A DNA stretch of 64,000 nt from Chanos chanos (lineage: Eukaryota; Chordata; Actinopteri; Gonorynchiformes; Chanidae): positions 54,422,501-54,486,500 of the forward strand of contig NC_044497.1 in NCBI RefSeq assembly GCF_902362185.1, read 5' to 3'. Both the position numbers and the translations under genes were made by a program. The notes under the pieces are model-generated. The model worked only from the letters and a program-made list of their open reading frames with translations. It did not search any database and was not told the origin of the DNA. Numbering within the stretch: the first letter of the stretch is position 1; each line of letters starts with the position of its first letter. Positions 23,608 through 35,300 of this stretch are shown here, one piece after another.

Positions 23608-23670
<63 letters not shown>
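23608..23670. repeat. (GA)n microsatellite
   Basis: About 30 uninterrupted GA units. Confidence 0.95.
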
Positions 23671-23672
<2 letters not shown>

Positions 23673-24649
23673 AAAGACTATTAGTAGAGAGAACATCTTT
23701 CAGAGAGTCTACCTGGCCAAACACATGTAATGGCTAATACTGTGAAAAAGGAAACAACACTTTTCCAGTTATTTTGAAGACTTCTGCGCATGTTGGTTTT
23801 GAAATTTAGAATGCATGGTTACCACGGTCACAAGTCTCCCCATCACCTGCTCCTGTCTTCTGATTTGAGGAGAGCAAAGCCATGCCACCTCTATCACTTT
23901 TTCCATTTTTTTTTTTTTTTTTAAACAGACTACAAACGACACAGTGTTGTCCAGTATTGCTTGGAGGAGAGCAGCATTCACTTAACTGTACCTACAAGTT
24001 GCGTGTCCATTTGTGGCCACAAGAGGGAGCTTGACCCTTGTAAACTCACGCACAGGAGAACACAGCCAGTTGGCTTTCCGTGGACTCCTTGACACAGTTT
24101 CCATAGTAACACAGAGGCTGTCACTTTTAAACCAAGTTCTACAAAAACTGTACAAGGGACAGCCTAGGTTCTCTAAAGTTACATAACTGGCTATGTGTTA
24201 GTATTACTGTTTAACTGCTCCTTTTATGACAGAGCGAAACATTTTTGAATGATTACAGCTACAACACTCCAAGATTTTTTTTTCTAATGGTCCTATATAA
24301 CTAATGCTTCATGTGAGGTTTTACTGGGGCATGCCTCAGTCTAGTTGAGCGTAAGGGTGCATTCCAAACCCTCCAAATACTTCTGGGGTCGGGGGTTGGG
24401 GGTGTGCTTTTTCGGAGGCACAAGGCCCTTAAAGATTGCTCAAGGCAATATGACACTGCTCGGGGAATGACGACTGCTTTAACCCAAAGAGATCTCAACA
24501 CATACGGTAAATCTGAGTAAACCTTAATGACAGACAGTACAGAGAAAGAGGCTGGACACAGAGCAATGACAGCAAATGTCAGAGCGGACCACTGACGCAA
24601 CATTTTGAGTCTCAAACACAGACTTTTTGAAGCATTGCCGCTGACGTCA

Positions 24650-26138
24650 CTACTCTTCCAACACCTGCAAGAAGTCTGCGATGGATTCGACCACGTAATC
24701 CGGCACAAAGTCCTTTTTCTCTGGCGAATCACTGTCCTTGTATTGCTGTGCTTCTTCGAAAGTCGACACACCGGTCAGGGTAAGCATCGTCGCAAGGCCA
24801 CAGTTGATGCCGAAGAGAATGTCCGTCTCCAGGCGGTCGCCGATCATGAGCGACCTGGCCGGGTCCAAATCGAATTGGCTGGCGATGCATTCGTACATGA
24901 AGCGGCTCGGTTTTCCGATAACCGTTGCTTTACGGTTACTGGCTGTCTCCAAGGCTGCCGTGAGACTTCCAGAACCTGTAGATTTGACACACAGAAAATG
25001 TGAGAGCGTGGCCTTTTCTCTACACGCTTACAGCCACAGTAAAAAGGACATGTTTTGAGTGAACCTTTTGTAGTTTGTTTTTGTGGTACACTGAATGCCC
25101 TCTGCCGCATACTAGAACTATGCCGGGATTTCACTCACTGCAAAACCACTCAATTGTCTGCGTATGGTCACTCCTCTAGATGGTGCCAATAAACATTCAG
25201 TTATTCCTCTAAGAGCTCATTTTAAATGAGGAACATTGCATTGTGACGATTTTACGATCAAAGAGGCTGTCTGTCGGTTACATAAAGTGTACTGGACAGT
25301 AATTTCGGAATACGTTTAAATGTGCCAGAAGTAATCAACTGTGGGATAAAACCAACATTTCAAGCAAATTAACGGACCTCATACGATAAATCATTCAGAA
25401 GAGTACCATTTTCTCCTGTTAAAACCGGTAGATATCATAGATTAGAACCTGCAAGTCAGCACACAGGACTTCTACACTAGCATGTTCAAATACATTACAT
25501 GTTCAAAGTACAAGAGAAAACGAAAAACTAAACTTGCCTGGTGTGATTCTTCCTCCTCGGAGCGGGTGCCAAGGGTCAGGGTCGGTGGCCAAGAACAGGC
25601 ATTCAGAGTTCCGAAGGTAACAACAAGCCTTAGCCAGTTTCATGAAGTTAAAGTTTTCATCGTAACCAACGAGTACAGCTCTGACGTCTGGATCTAACGG
25701 AAAGTCATAAATGCTGAAAGACGAGCTGTCGTTGTCTTCCTCAACGACGGGGACACCTGCGTCTTGGAGCTCTTTCAACACTCCTTGACATCCAATGACA
25801 TACACTTTTCCCTGCACCTTGGCAACATCGCGCAGGTACGCCGCAGAGCAGTAAGCCGAACTAAATATCTCCTCCTCCGCAACATCTGTAAAACCCAATC
25901 TACAAAACTTCTGCACGTAGTTTTCCCTGGGCCTGGTGCAATTGTTTGTGACAAAAAATACCCGTTTACCTTGTTGCTTCAACAGAGTCACCACCTCCGG
26001 GGCGCCGGTAACCACCGTTTCGCCGTTCCAAATCACACCGTCACAGTCGAATAAGACGTTGTGTTTAGAATCGAGGAGATCCCTTATTTGAGCGCCCCTT
26101 ATTTTGAGACAACCTCTGCTACTCACCGCGCCAGCCAT
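24650..26138 (-). CDS. pdxp: Pyridoxal phosphate phosphatase (chronophin)
   Basis: HAD-family phosphatase that dephosphorylates pyridoxal 5'-phosphate and, in mammals, cofilin. Two exons: 25538-26138 and 24650-24975 (stop TAG), 308 residues against 296 in human. HAD motif I is DCDGV at residues 31-35 (nucleophile D31, acid D33), motif II FVTNN at 62-66, motif III Lys in VIGKPS, motif IV GDRLETD. PDXP rather than PGP is indicated by DPWHPL in the cap region (PGP has a different sequence there) and VLVGYDENF. I use the ATG at 26136-26138; the frame is open further upstream without an ATG. The single intron uses a GC donor (CCAG, then GCAAGT) at 25537-25536 and a normal AG acceptor. Confidence 0.93.
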
Positions 26139-27579
26139 TCTGATGGGTGCGTGAGGTAGCAAGCTAGCTTGCGATCCAATGATTGCAAGAGAGAATTATG
26201 CAACCTTTTGAAACGCTGTAGCGGTGTTGTCAGGCGGTTCACACCTGACCTGTGAATTTGACCTAGAGCAGAGAATAATGAGGCGATACTACGAACAAAA
26301 CTCCTACGTTTCGCTAGCATACACAGACCATACATACATCACTCCACCTCCTGCAGTACATCAGCAAGGGCGGGCATACACTGCTCTTGACTGCGCATAT
26401 GTTCCCTTTATCCCATTGGTTTTTGCGCTTTAGATACGCCTCTCCCACTATGTTATCCAATCGAACAACGATGAATTAGTAACAAGCTGCGGTCCACGAG
26501 TAAGGTTTTGCAACATACAGGTTAGACATACATAATATGAGAATTAAATTTGAATTAAATCTTCATGCTTATGATCCTCACAACAGACCCCCCGAATGGT
26601 GGCTGTGATACCAATGGAACCATTCAGTGTCTCGTTGCCCTGTGCATCTGTCTATGTAACTTGAATGCATTGGATTCCCTGTTATGCAAAGTGTACAGAC
26701 TCACAAAGCCAGCACCCCGGTAATGACAGCGCTGCTCGGTTTGACACCAGTTCCCACCCGTAGCGCCTGCAGCGTCTGTACTTGTTGCCAAAGACAGACA
26801 AGTGTTCAAATACTGTTTTATTTGCTTATGTGTTTCTTCAAATCATTTGTTCTTTTAAAGGCCACTTCACAAAAACACAATTTCAGACGTATATGACATT
26901 ACTTTGAAAAAGATGAATTATTTTTAAGTCAAAATTTTCTGAAACACTATTTTAAAAAAAACCAAAAGTTTGTTTTAAAAAAATGAAAAACTGTGGGTTG
27001 CAGTTATCACAACTGTGTTACATGAGAGCAGTGACCGTTGTGAACTATGTCGACCTGTCTCTTCAGGATTTTAATATATATGAGTTATTTACACATAAAC
27101 CTAAATTTCAAAATATTTTTTTGTGACCAAAAGACTGTCGAAAATATGAGCAAAAAGAAACAAAAAATCCAACATGTTCTGTTTTGAAATGAAGGGTCTG
27201 CTAGTTTATTTAAGAGGAAATGTAAAGATACGATATACTATTTTGACTTGTGTGGCTCAAATTGTGGTTTTAAATGAGTATTTTTTTTTTTTTTTTAAAT
27301 CCTGCTAACAACTTGCTGATACTACAAATATTTTCCTGTCTCATGATTACTAAACCCGGTGTCATATTGTATGTTCTTTGTTTTGTTTTGTTTTGTTTTA
27401 CCAGAAGTTTCTTTTTTCTGCATTATATGCTGTAACAAGTGAAGTTGAACAGTAACAGAATCCTGGTTCTGGTTTCATTTTAACTTGTCATCTTTAAGAA
27501 GAAGACGTCTTGAATGGCCGACACATTTGGCTGCATAAAGGTGGAGGACTCACTTCCCACTGGTATTTTCATGTGTTTT

Positions 27580-30370
27580 TTCATCGTGTGTCTGCTCTGT
27601 GCATTCTTTTGGCTGCTGTCTGCTCTTTCTGTCCTTCTGCTGACAGGTGATAACAGCCTTCTCTGTCAGGACGGTTAAAGGTAAACTCTATGAACTGGTT
27701 CCAGCTGGTATGCAAGTTAAGATGTAGAATGTATAAGAGAGAGAGAGAGACAGAGAGACAGAGAGAGAGTGGAGGAGGGAGTACACAGACATTGTAACAC
27801 CTTGTACCCTGTACACAGAACTTACATGAATAAACAAGCTTGTCCCTCTCTGCTGAAGATGTCGGAGCCTGATCGTTCATCAGCACAACCTAACAACTCG
27901 GTGCCGTGACCTGGATGGTTGAAATTTAAACTGTCACAGAAAAAAATGTAGAAACACCACCACCTGTGGCGAGACAGATTTCACGCCATCTCGAAGAGTC
28001 GGAAGCTGAATGAACATCAGAAGAATGAACGACTGAATGAACGTCAGAAGAATGAACGACTGAATGAACGTCAGAAGAAACCTCAACCGTAGTCTGAGTC
28101 TCTGTTATGCCTCATACTCTCAGTGTGAGGGAACAATGTCCATTATCCAGGTGGTAAAGCTGTGATTCTGTAGTGTATAAAGGAGCATTACCACAGTGGG
28201 ACAAATGGACTCCCCTGTTGGTGTTCACTGTTCTTTCAGCTTCAGTATTGTCCAAGTTTCTCCCATCAGTGGCATGCTGTTGACAGTTGATGACATTCAA
28301 GCCAACCCGATCGTTAAAGCACTTTTTCGGACATCCAGTCTCAACTAGATTTATTCCACATATAAGTGTGACCTGAACTGGAGTTGATGATAGCAAGTAC
28401 TATCAGATGTTCTGTCGTTAAACAGACATAGAAATATCTGACCTGTTCCACAGGCTGCGTGGAATAATATTAGTTGAACTTCATATATTGATATAATCTG
28501 AACTCACTCATCTCTTCCTGGCATCCATTTCTCCATACGTTGAAACAGAGCTTTCCGTTTGCTTGTTTACATAAAGCTGTACATTGTTTTGCCTGTATTT
28601 TTTTTTTTTTTTTGCCATCTTCACTTTGTAATCTGTAGGCTAGCACACTGGTCATTTTACAAAAATCTGCACCATTTTTGTGTTTTAAATGCAAGCACAT
28701 GTTTAGCCCCCTGAGGTGTTTGCCTACATTTGTAGCTATGAAATTTATTTTCCTTTCATGCAAGCGAATGCGCGACCGCTGAAATTGCCCGCTGTAGCAC
28801 AGATCTATTAGATTTCACATTAGTTCCCTGTGGTGTTTTTAAAAACGCACATCCTTTAGTCAAATGAACCCCTGTCTCTTCACATGCAGTGAGACAAGGT
28901 AGAGTGAGAGGAAAACAGATGTGAAAATAAGACTGGTAACCTGCAGACTAGAACGAAGAAATATTATAGCCGAGAGATAGAGGTGACCTTCACACGACAC
29001 GCGCTTTCAGACACAATAACACTAAAGGCGTATAGGGCTGTAGAGCTGAAAAGGACATCTGGGTTTTCATCTGTCCTAAGGGAGAGTATTCATATACTCT
29101 TAAAAAATTGAATTTTTTTTTGTGATAAAGTAATTTTGTGCGACAAAGAACATACTGATTTTGACACTCAGTTTTTTATTCCGTTTTTGACCTCTGTCCA
29201 GAGGACTATGAATCATTCAGTTCTTCAGTGCTCACAGTTTGACCCTTGAGACTGCTAATGATTACTCCCTTAATAAAGCATGGCTGTTTTGATTAATCTG
29301 GTGTCTGTGCTGCTATACTAATCTCAGACCAGTCAGAGTGATGCCTCAGCACTGGCAGGTCAATTTAACACAGGTGGTAACGCTAGACAACGACAAAGAA
29401 ATATGCATGACCCTGCGATATTTTAGAAGCGGGATGAACAGATCAGAGAGCTGCCTGAGTCTTCCCTTCACTGCGTGACGCTAAGGTGTCACCCCACAGT
29501 TCACAGTGTATTGGCCTCCTCACCTCAGAGGGATATAGAGCACACATACATGGAACTGAACCTGTATAGAATGGAGCTGGACCGGTGCCAGGCTGAGCTT
29601 GACCCAAAACACAAAGAATTTCAGCTGAAAACACTAGGTAAGAAATAATGATATATGGATTCACACAAGGGATGGCCATATGCTTAAACATGTCTAAACA
29701 TCTGAGCATGTCTAAACGTGGGTGTGCAGAGTAACATCTAAAAGAAAACAGTCTGTCTGTAATGGCTGACTGTGCTGTTTGCTTCGTGACCAGAACCTAA
29801 GGCAGCTGTGGTCTGGCTTACGGAGCCTGGGCAATGAACTGCAGTCTGGTCAGGAGAAAGAGTCTGCTGCCAGAACTTGGATGGGGAAGAACCAGGGATA
29901 AGGACGATCTCATCAAGTTGGTTAACTTCTACGCTCTCCTTAATGAGACAGCAGAGATAGTCTGTGTCTTTGGCAACAGTGTTTCTATGGTAATGATGTT
30001 GTATTACATCGTGTTCCAAAGTCATTACTCTGTGATAAGGGCCATCACTTTGAAGTAGAGTTTATCCTGAGTCTCTGACAACAACTTGATATCGAGAAGA
30101 CAAGCAGTCCTGCTGCCCCGAGTCAGACGGGATAGTGGAGCGCTTTAATAAGGCTTTGACTGATCACCTGGGCAAAAGACTGTTAGATTGTGGGGGTGGA
30201 TGCAATGATCATTTGAAGCAAGTGGCATTTGTTTGTAACATCCATACACCCCAGTTTGTTTCCTCTGTGGTGGCGAAGCTGGAGTTTGTTTTCAGATGTG
30301 CTAGACTGAGAATGAGGTTCAGGAAGGACAAAAACTGCACTGTGAAGGAGGAGTTCCTGTCCTTTGTTAC
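27580..30370 (+). mobile_element. Fossil LTR retroelement (Ty3/gypsy-like), broken
   Basis: About 27580-27895 looks like an LTR end: a TATA-like GTATAAGAG near 27728, AATAAA at 27830-27835 and a boundary ending in CA near 27895. It is followed by a primer-binding-site-like string CGGTGCCGTGACCTGG. At about 30110-30200 a short integrase-like stretch survives (QSDGIVERFNKALTDHLG), matching the gypsy-type integrase C-proximal core. The sequence between has no recognisable gag or polymerase. It is strongly decayed with many breaks and no second LTR that I can see. The extent of the element is uncertain; the two parts might belong to different insertions. Confidence 0.45.
28004..28080. repeat. 27-bp short tandem repeat
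   Basis: About 2.8 copies of GACTGAATGAACGTCAGAAG plus AATGAAC. Confidence 0.85.
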
Positions 30371-31328
30371 TGTCTTTGATTATTATTAAACATCATCATA
30401 CTTTATGCATGTATTAATTTTTTTTTTAATACTCACTATAACTAATCTTGTATCTAGTCACCCCGTGCACACAGCACCATGCTAAAGTTCTCCTCTCCTT
30501 TTACTTCCTGAAAATAAAAATAAGATGCTCTTGAACAAAAAAAATGCTCTTGAAGCCATTCTGAAATGTTTGAACTCCACAAAATGTTCTCAAATCTGAG
30601 ACAGTCTTTTTTTTATGGCAGGTCTTTTAAAATAGATTTCACAGTTTACCATATTTCTTAAACATCGCTGACTGCCTCCAGGGAAACAGCCTGAACAGGA
30701 CAATGTCTGGGTGTCGTCAAATGCCTGGGCTAGACAAAAGGGAACTGACAGTATCTAAATAAAGAGCATGAAATCATGTCACAGAAACAGCAGGGCGTCA
30801 TACACACCAAGATTAGAATAGGAGAACATTACGCCATAAACTGCTCCAAAAACATACTTTAAAAGTGGCACACTGGCACGCTTGTGTTACGTTTATGATA
30901 ATCACGTATATATGATATTGCAGGTACCTCTTGTTATTACAGATATTCACATTCAGATACTGACACACATTCAGCTAATGTAACTGCAGGTCTTTTCGGC
31001 AGCTTCAAAACAGGTTTCTAATGACAGAACGCTTGCCCATCCCAGCCCTACCCCCATCACTTTTTCTTTCACTTCCACAAGTGAAAGGACATGTGACGAT
31101 GACAAGAAATTATATTCATTCTTTGGAATAACTTGTTATACAGGGAAAGAAAGGTATTCAGGCAGTAGCACTGAGCAAGAATCAAACTTGCCACGGTTTG
31201 ATTTATTGTGATGTGTTTTCAATATGCACTGATGATGATGTATAGAAAAGTCTTTTAAAAAAACAACATTGTAAGTGTCTGAGTTGTCGATCACTTTTGA
31301 TTGCACATCCAAGCCAAGTGTGCGTGTG

Positions 31329-32329
31329 TTAGGGTGTGACGGAGGACAAGTCCAGAGGAGAGACTCTTCTGACGGGCGTGGTGTTGTTGGACAGCGGGTT
31401 AAAGACACAGGGTAACGACAGGTCTGTGGAGGAGGCTTCTCCCTGCTCCCGCACCGCCGAGATCTGCCTTAACAGGGCCTTGCCCTCCTCTCGAGCCTAC
31501 GGCACGGGAAAGAACAGCTGGTTACGGTTAACTGTTAACGTATGTGGCTCTTCTTCCGTTAAACTGCGTTTGCTTGTGAAGAGCAGAGCAGGACACTGAT
31601 CAGCTCCACATGCCGAACACGCCGCTCTGAGGCACTGAACTGAGTCGTTTGGTCATGACACTTTTTTTTTGTTGAATTAAATCAAATAAATATGCTTCTG
31701 AATCTCTTTATGTACTATAGTGACCATACATTTCTATAAAGCACAGCTATACTGCGCTGTGTTTCCAACCCTACTGCTACGTCAGGCATGCATCTAGGCT
31801 CACGAGCATGTATTTTATAAAGCTGGTTTGTGGCAGTTTCTATACAACTGAACAAAACTCTCCAAGACCACGACACATACAATTACACAGTGGAATAAAA
31901 TCAATGAATAAATGTTATCAGTACAAAAAACATTAATCTGTCTGTCTGCATGAACCAACTTCATTTACGACAAGCATTACTCTGTCTGACTTTATTTATG
32001 AGAAAACATTACTCTGTCTGCATGCAGTAGGTTCATTTACTGTATGAGTCAGTCACAGCATGTAAACCTGTAGGCTGCTGTAATGGGAGACTGACACTGT
32101 GGCACAAACACACTTACGTCGTTGTAGTCACAGCAGCGCTGAGCACAGAGTGAAGCTTCGTCGTAGAGTTTGCTTTTGAAGTAGTACTGGCCCAGGTATC
32201 TCAGGGCGGTACTCACCTCCGCATGCTCCAGTAACTCCTGCAAGACACATTTACAATATGTCACACACACACACACGCACACACACACACGCACGCACAC
32301 GCACGCGCACGCACGCACGCACACGCACG

Positions 32330-32364
<35 letters not shown>

Positions 32365-35300
32365 CAGGAGACCCTGGATACAGTAAGGTGTGTTTGACTT
32401 ACCCCACAAGAGAAGATGTCCTGAATGTAAATGATGTAACACTGCGCTGCGTCATCAGACTCATTCAGCTGCTCGTGGAGTCTGTGTTTACACAAACACG
32501 AAACAAGCAAATAATAAACACACCACAGCTAACAGGGAGTCAGGCGATCTGTTAGATCAAACATATTTTATTTTTATGAGAAATGGGACTCTGCCACAAT
32601 GTTCCACCACACATAAGCATACAGTACACACACACACACACACACTCACACTCACACACACACACACAAATACACACACTCACACACACACACTCACACA
32701 CACAAACAAAAACACACAAATACACACTTGCACAGACACTCACTCACACAGACACTCACACAGTACACACACACAGTACACACTCACAGTACACAGACAC
32801 AGTACACAGACACAGTACACAGACACACACTCACACACAAATACACACACACATTCACACACACTCACACACACACACACATACACACATACACAAAAAC
32901 ACACAAAAACACACTCGCACAGACACTCACACACAGACACTCACACACAGACACACACACACAGACACACACACACAGACACACACACACAGACACACAC
33001 ACACAGACAGACACAGAGACAGACACTTACTTTGCCAGTTTGAGAAGAGCCATTCTCTCCACATCACCTACAGAATACGCTCTCCAGTAACACTGCAGGT
33101 TCCCCAAAATAAGAACAACACAATCAAGACCCGCCCAGATAAACCTTTACAAAACAGATAACCCGCTCATAGCACGTTCATCCTTTTCATCTTTTCCCAG
33201 AAATGCTACCACGCATTTCAACAGCATGTCAGGCTAAACAGTTAGCAGTAAACCGGTGCAGTTATATGGGAGCACAGTGTCACAAAACTTGTGCAATCTG
33301 ATGGGAAATCAGATGGAAAAGGGGAGGTGCTATATTAAACAGGAAAGAAGGAGGTGCTATTTTAAATGGAAAAGAGGAGGTGCTATATTAAACGGAAAAG
33401 GGGAGGTGCTATATTAAACGGAAAAGGGGAGATGCTTACCTTCTTGGCCTCGACCTGCTGGGAGAGTTTCTCATAGCATTCTCCCAGAGCGACCAGCATA
33501 CGGGAGTCATTGGGTCTGTAACAGGGTACACAAAACCCAAACTAAATCAGAAAAGGGTCTCTCAGTCTGATACAGGGTACACAAAACCCAAACTAAATCA
33601 GAAAAGGGCCTCTCAGTCTGATACAGGGTACAGAAAACCCAAACTAAATCAGAAAAGGGTCTCTCAGTCTGATACAGGGTACAGAAAACCCAAACTAAAT
33701 CAGAAAAGGGCCTCTCAGTCTGTGACAGGGTACACAAAACCCAAACTAAATCAGAAAAGGGCCTCTCAGTCTGATACAGGGTACAGAAAACCCAAACTAA
33801 ATCAGAAAAGGGCCTCTCAGTCTGATACAGGGTACACAAAACCCAAACTAAATCAGAAAAGGGCCTCTCAGTCTGATACAGGGTACAGAAAACCCAAACT
33901 AAATCAGAAAAGGGCCTCTCAGTCTGATACAGGGTACAGAAAACCCAAACTAAATCAGAAAAGGGTCTCTCAGTCTGATACAGGGTACAGAAAACCCAAA
34001 CTAAATCAGAAAAGGGTCTCTCAGTCTGTGACAGGGTACACAAAACCCAAACTAAATCAGAAAAGGGTCTCTCAATAAAGGAACTCGTAACGATTACGAG
34101 AGGAAGCTACACATACACAAAAAACATCATCAAATGTCCTTTAACACGAGTGTCCACACTGATCCCAGAGCTGACAGATGTCCTGGTTAAAGGCACATGC
34201 AGAGAGTGGTGTGGGAAAAGCCTCACACACAGACCTACCTGAGCTGATGGGCTTTGCGGTAGTAGTAAAGAGAGTAGAAGGGCATTTTGAGGATTTCGTA
34301 AGTCTGTCCTAGGCCGTACCACGCTCGGTAATCTCGTTTGTTCACTTCGATTGCATGTCTGAACAAAAGGACAGGGTCTTTAAGACTATTACATATATAT
34401 AACACACAGGACAACATTCTATTACACATATATAACACACAGGACAACATTCTATTACACATATATAACACACGGGACAATGTTCTATTAAAAGAAATAG
34501 CAGAAATGATCAACTCACAGCCAACATCATCTAATATTTTTGATTTACACAGTCTGATATCAGCATTAAATAACATCTGGGGATGTTGGCAACACCAATT
34601 TAATGTTTTACAAAAAAGAAAGAAAGAAAGAAATTGTGGTCTGCGGTTAGCGTTTGGAGGGACACCCTGTTTATGATCTGCGGAGGTGTGGATGAGAGCC
34701 TGGTTTAGAGCCTGACCTGTAAGCCTGGATGGCGGCTGAGGTGTTTTTCATCTCCATGTACTCGTGGCCCATCAGAGTCCAGGCTCCCAGACAGCGTGGA
34801 TTCAGTTTCAGAGCCCTCTGGAAATACAGCGCTGCTTTCTCATGCTGGGAACGCAAACTGTAATAGTTTCCTACAGCAATGCAAGGTCAAAGGGTCACAA
34901 TATATTCATCTCTCCGTTAAAGGAGTATCATTTTTAATGTATCGCTTGTTTCAGTAGACGTATGACTACCAAAGTATTTAACTGTTTTGTTTTTTTTTTT
35001 TAGTGCAGGATTCCTCCTGGCTGACTGGGAGATAACAGCTTTGCATTCAGTCTGAATAATGTAGCAGCAAAAATATACACAGTTCTGATCCAGTTCTGGT
35101 GACAGTGAATGAGAACAACTATCAGCATGTTTATACATTACTTTAAAATCTTATTTATTCAATTGTTTATGCTGTCTTTGTTTGACATTTTAACAGAATT
35201 TATTTGGAAATCTGTATTAAAATGCAGTTGGCATTGTTAATGAGCCTATAAACAAGCTTAGATTTACTTAAGAGATTAGGTACTGTTGAAAACGAGCATT

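Larger units (their letters stand above)
18900..24649. other. Gene-poor stretch, right part probably the pdxp 3' UTR
   Basis: AT-rich DNA with no coding region I can support. It holds a GA microsatellite at 20407-20446, a MITE at 22912-23118 and a (GA)n tract at 23608-23670. On the minus strand, the AT-rich run from pdxp's stop down to about 21450 contains a variant polyadenylation signal (TTTAAT on plus, ATTAAA on minus, near 21457), so up to 3.2 kb may be pdxp 3' UTR; this is inference. The part 19430-19780 has unusually balanced base composition and a TTTAAAAG box, but no frame I recognise. Confidence 0.4.
26139..31328. other. Gene-poor region between pdxp and cdc23
   Basis: The part next to pdxp (26139-26480) is its likely promoter, but I see no TATA box. 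The rest is AT-rich, with a small 27-bp tandem repeat and LTR-element remains. The last part, below 31328, should be the cdc23 3' UTR: a minus-strand AATAAA (TTTATT at 31202-31207) lies about 120 bp beyond the cdc23 stop. No further gene is supported. Confidence 0.45.

Noticed and set aside
24301-24771. 156-codon minus-strand frame and overlapping antisense frames
   Set aside because: Out of frame with pdxp exon 2 and its 3' UTR; pdxp coding potential explains the region.
33507-34043. 178-codon frame in the cdc23 intron
   Set aside because: Product of the 51-bp tandem repeat; in a different frame from exon 12.
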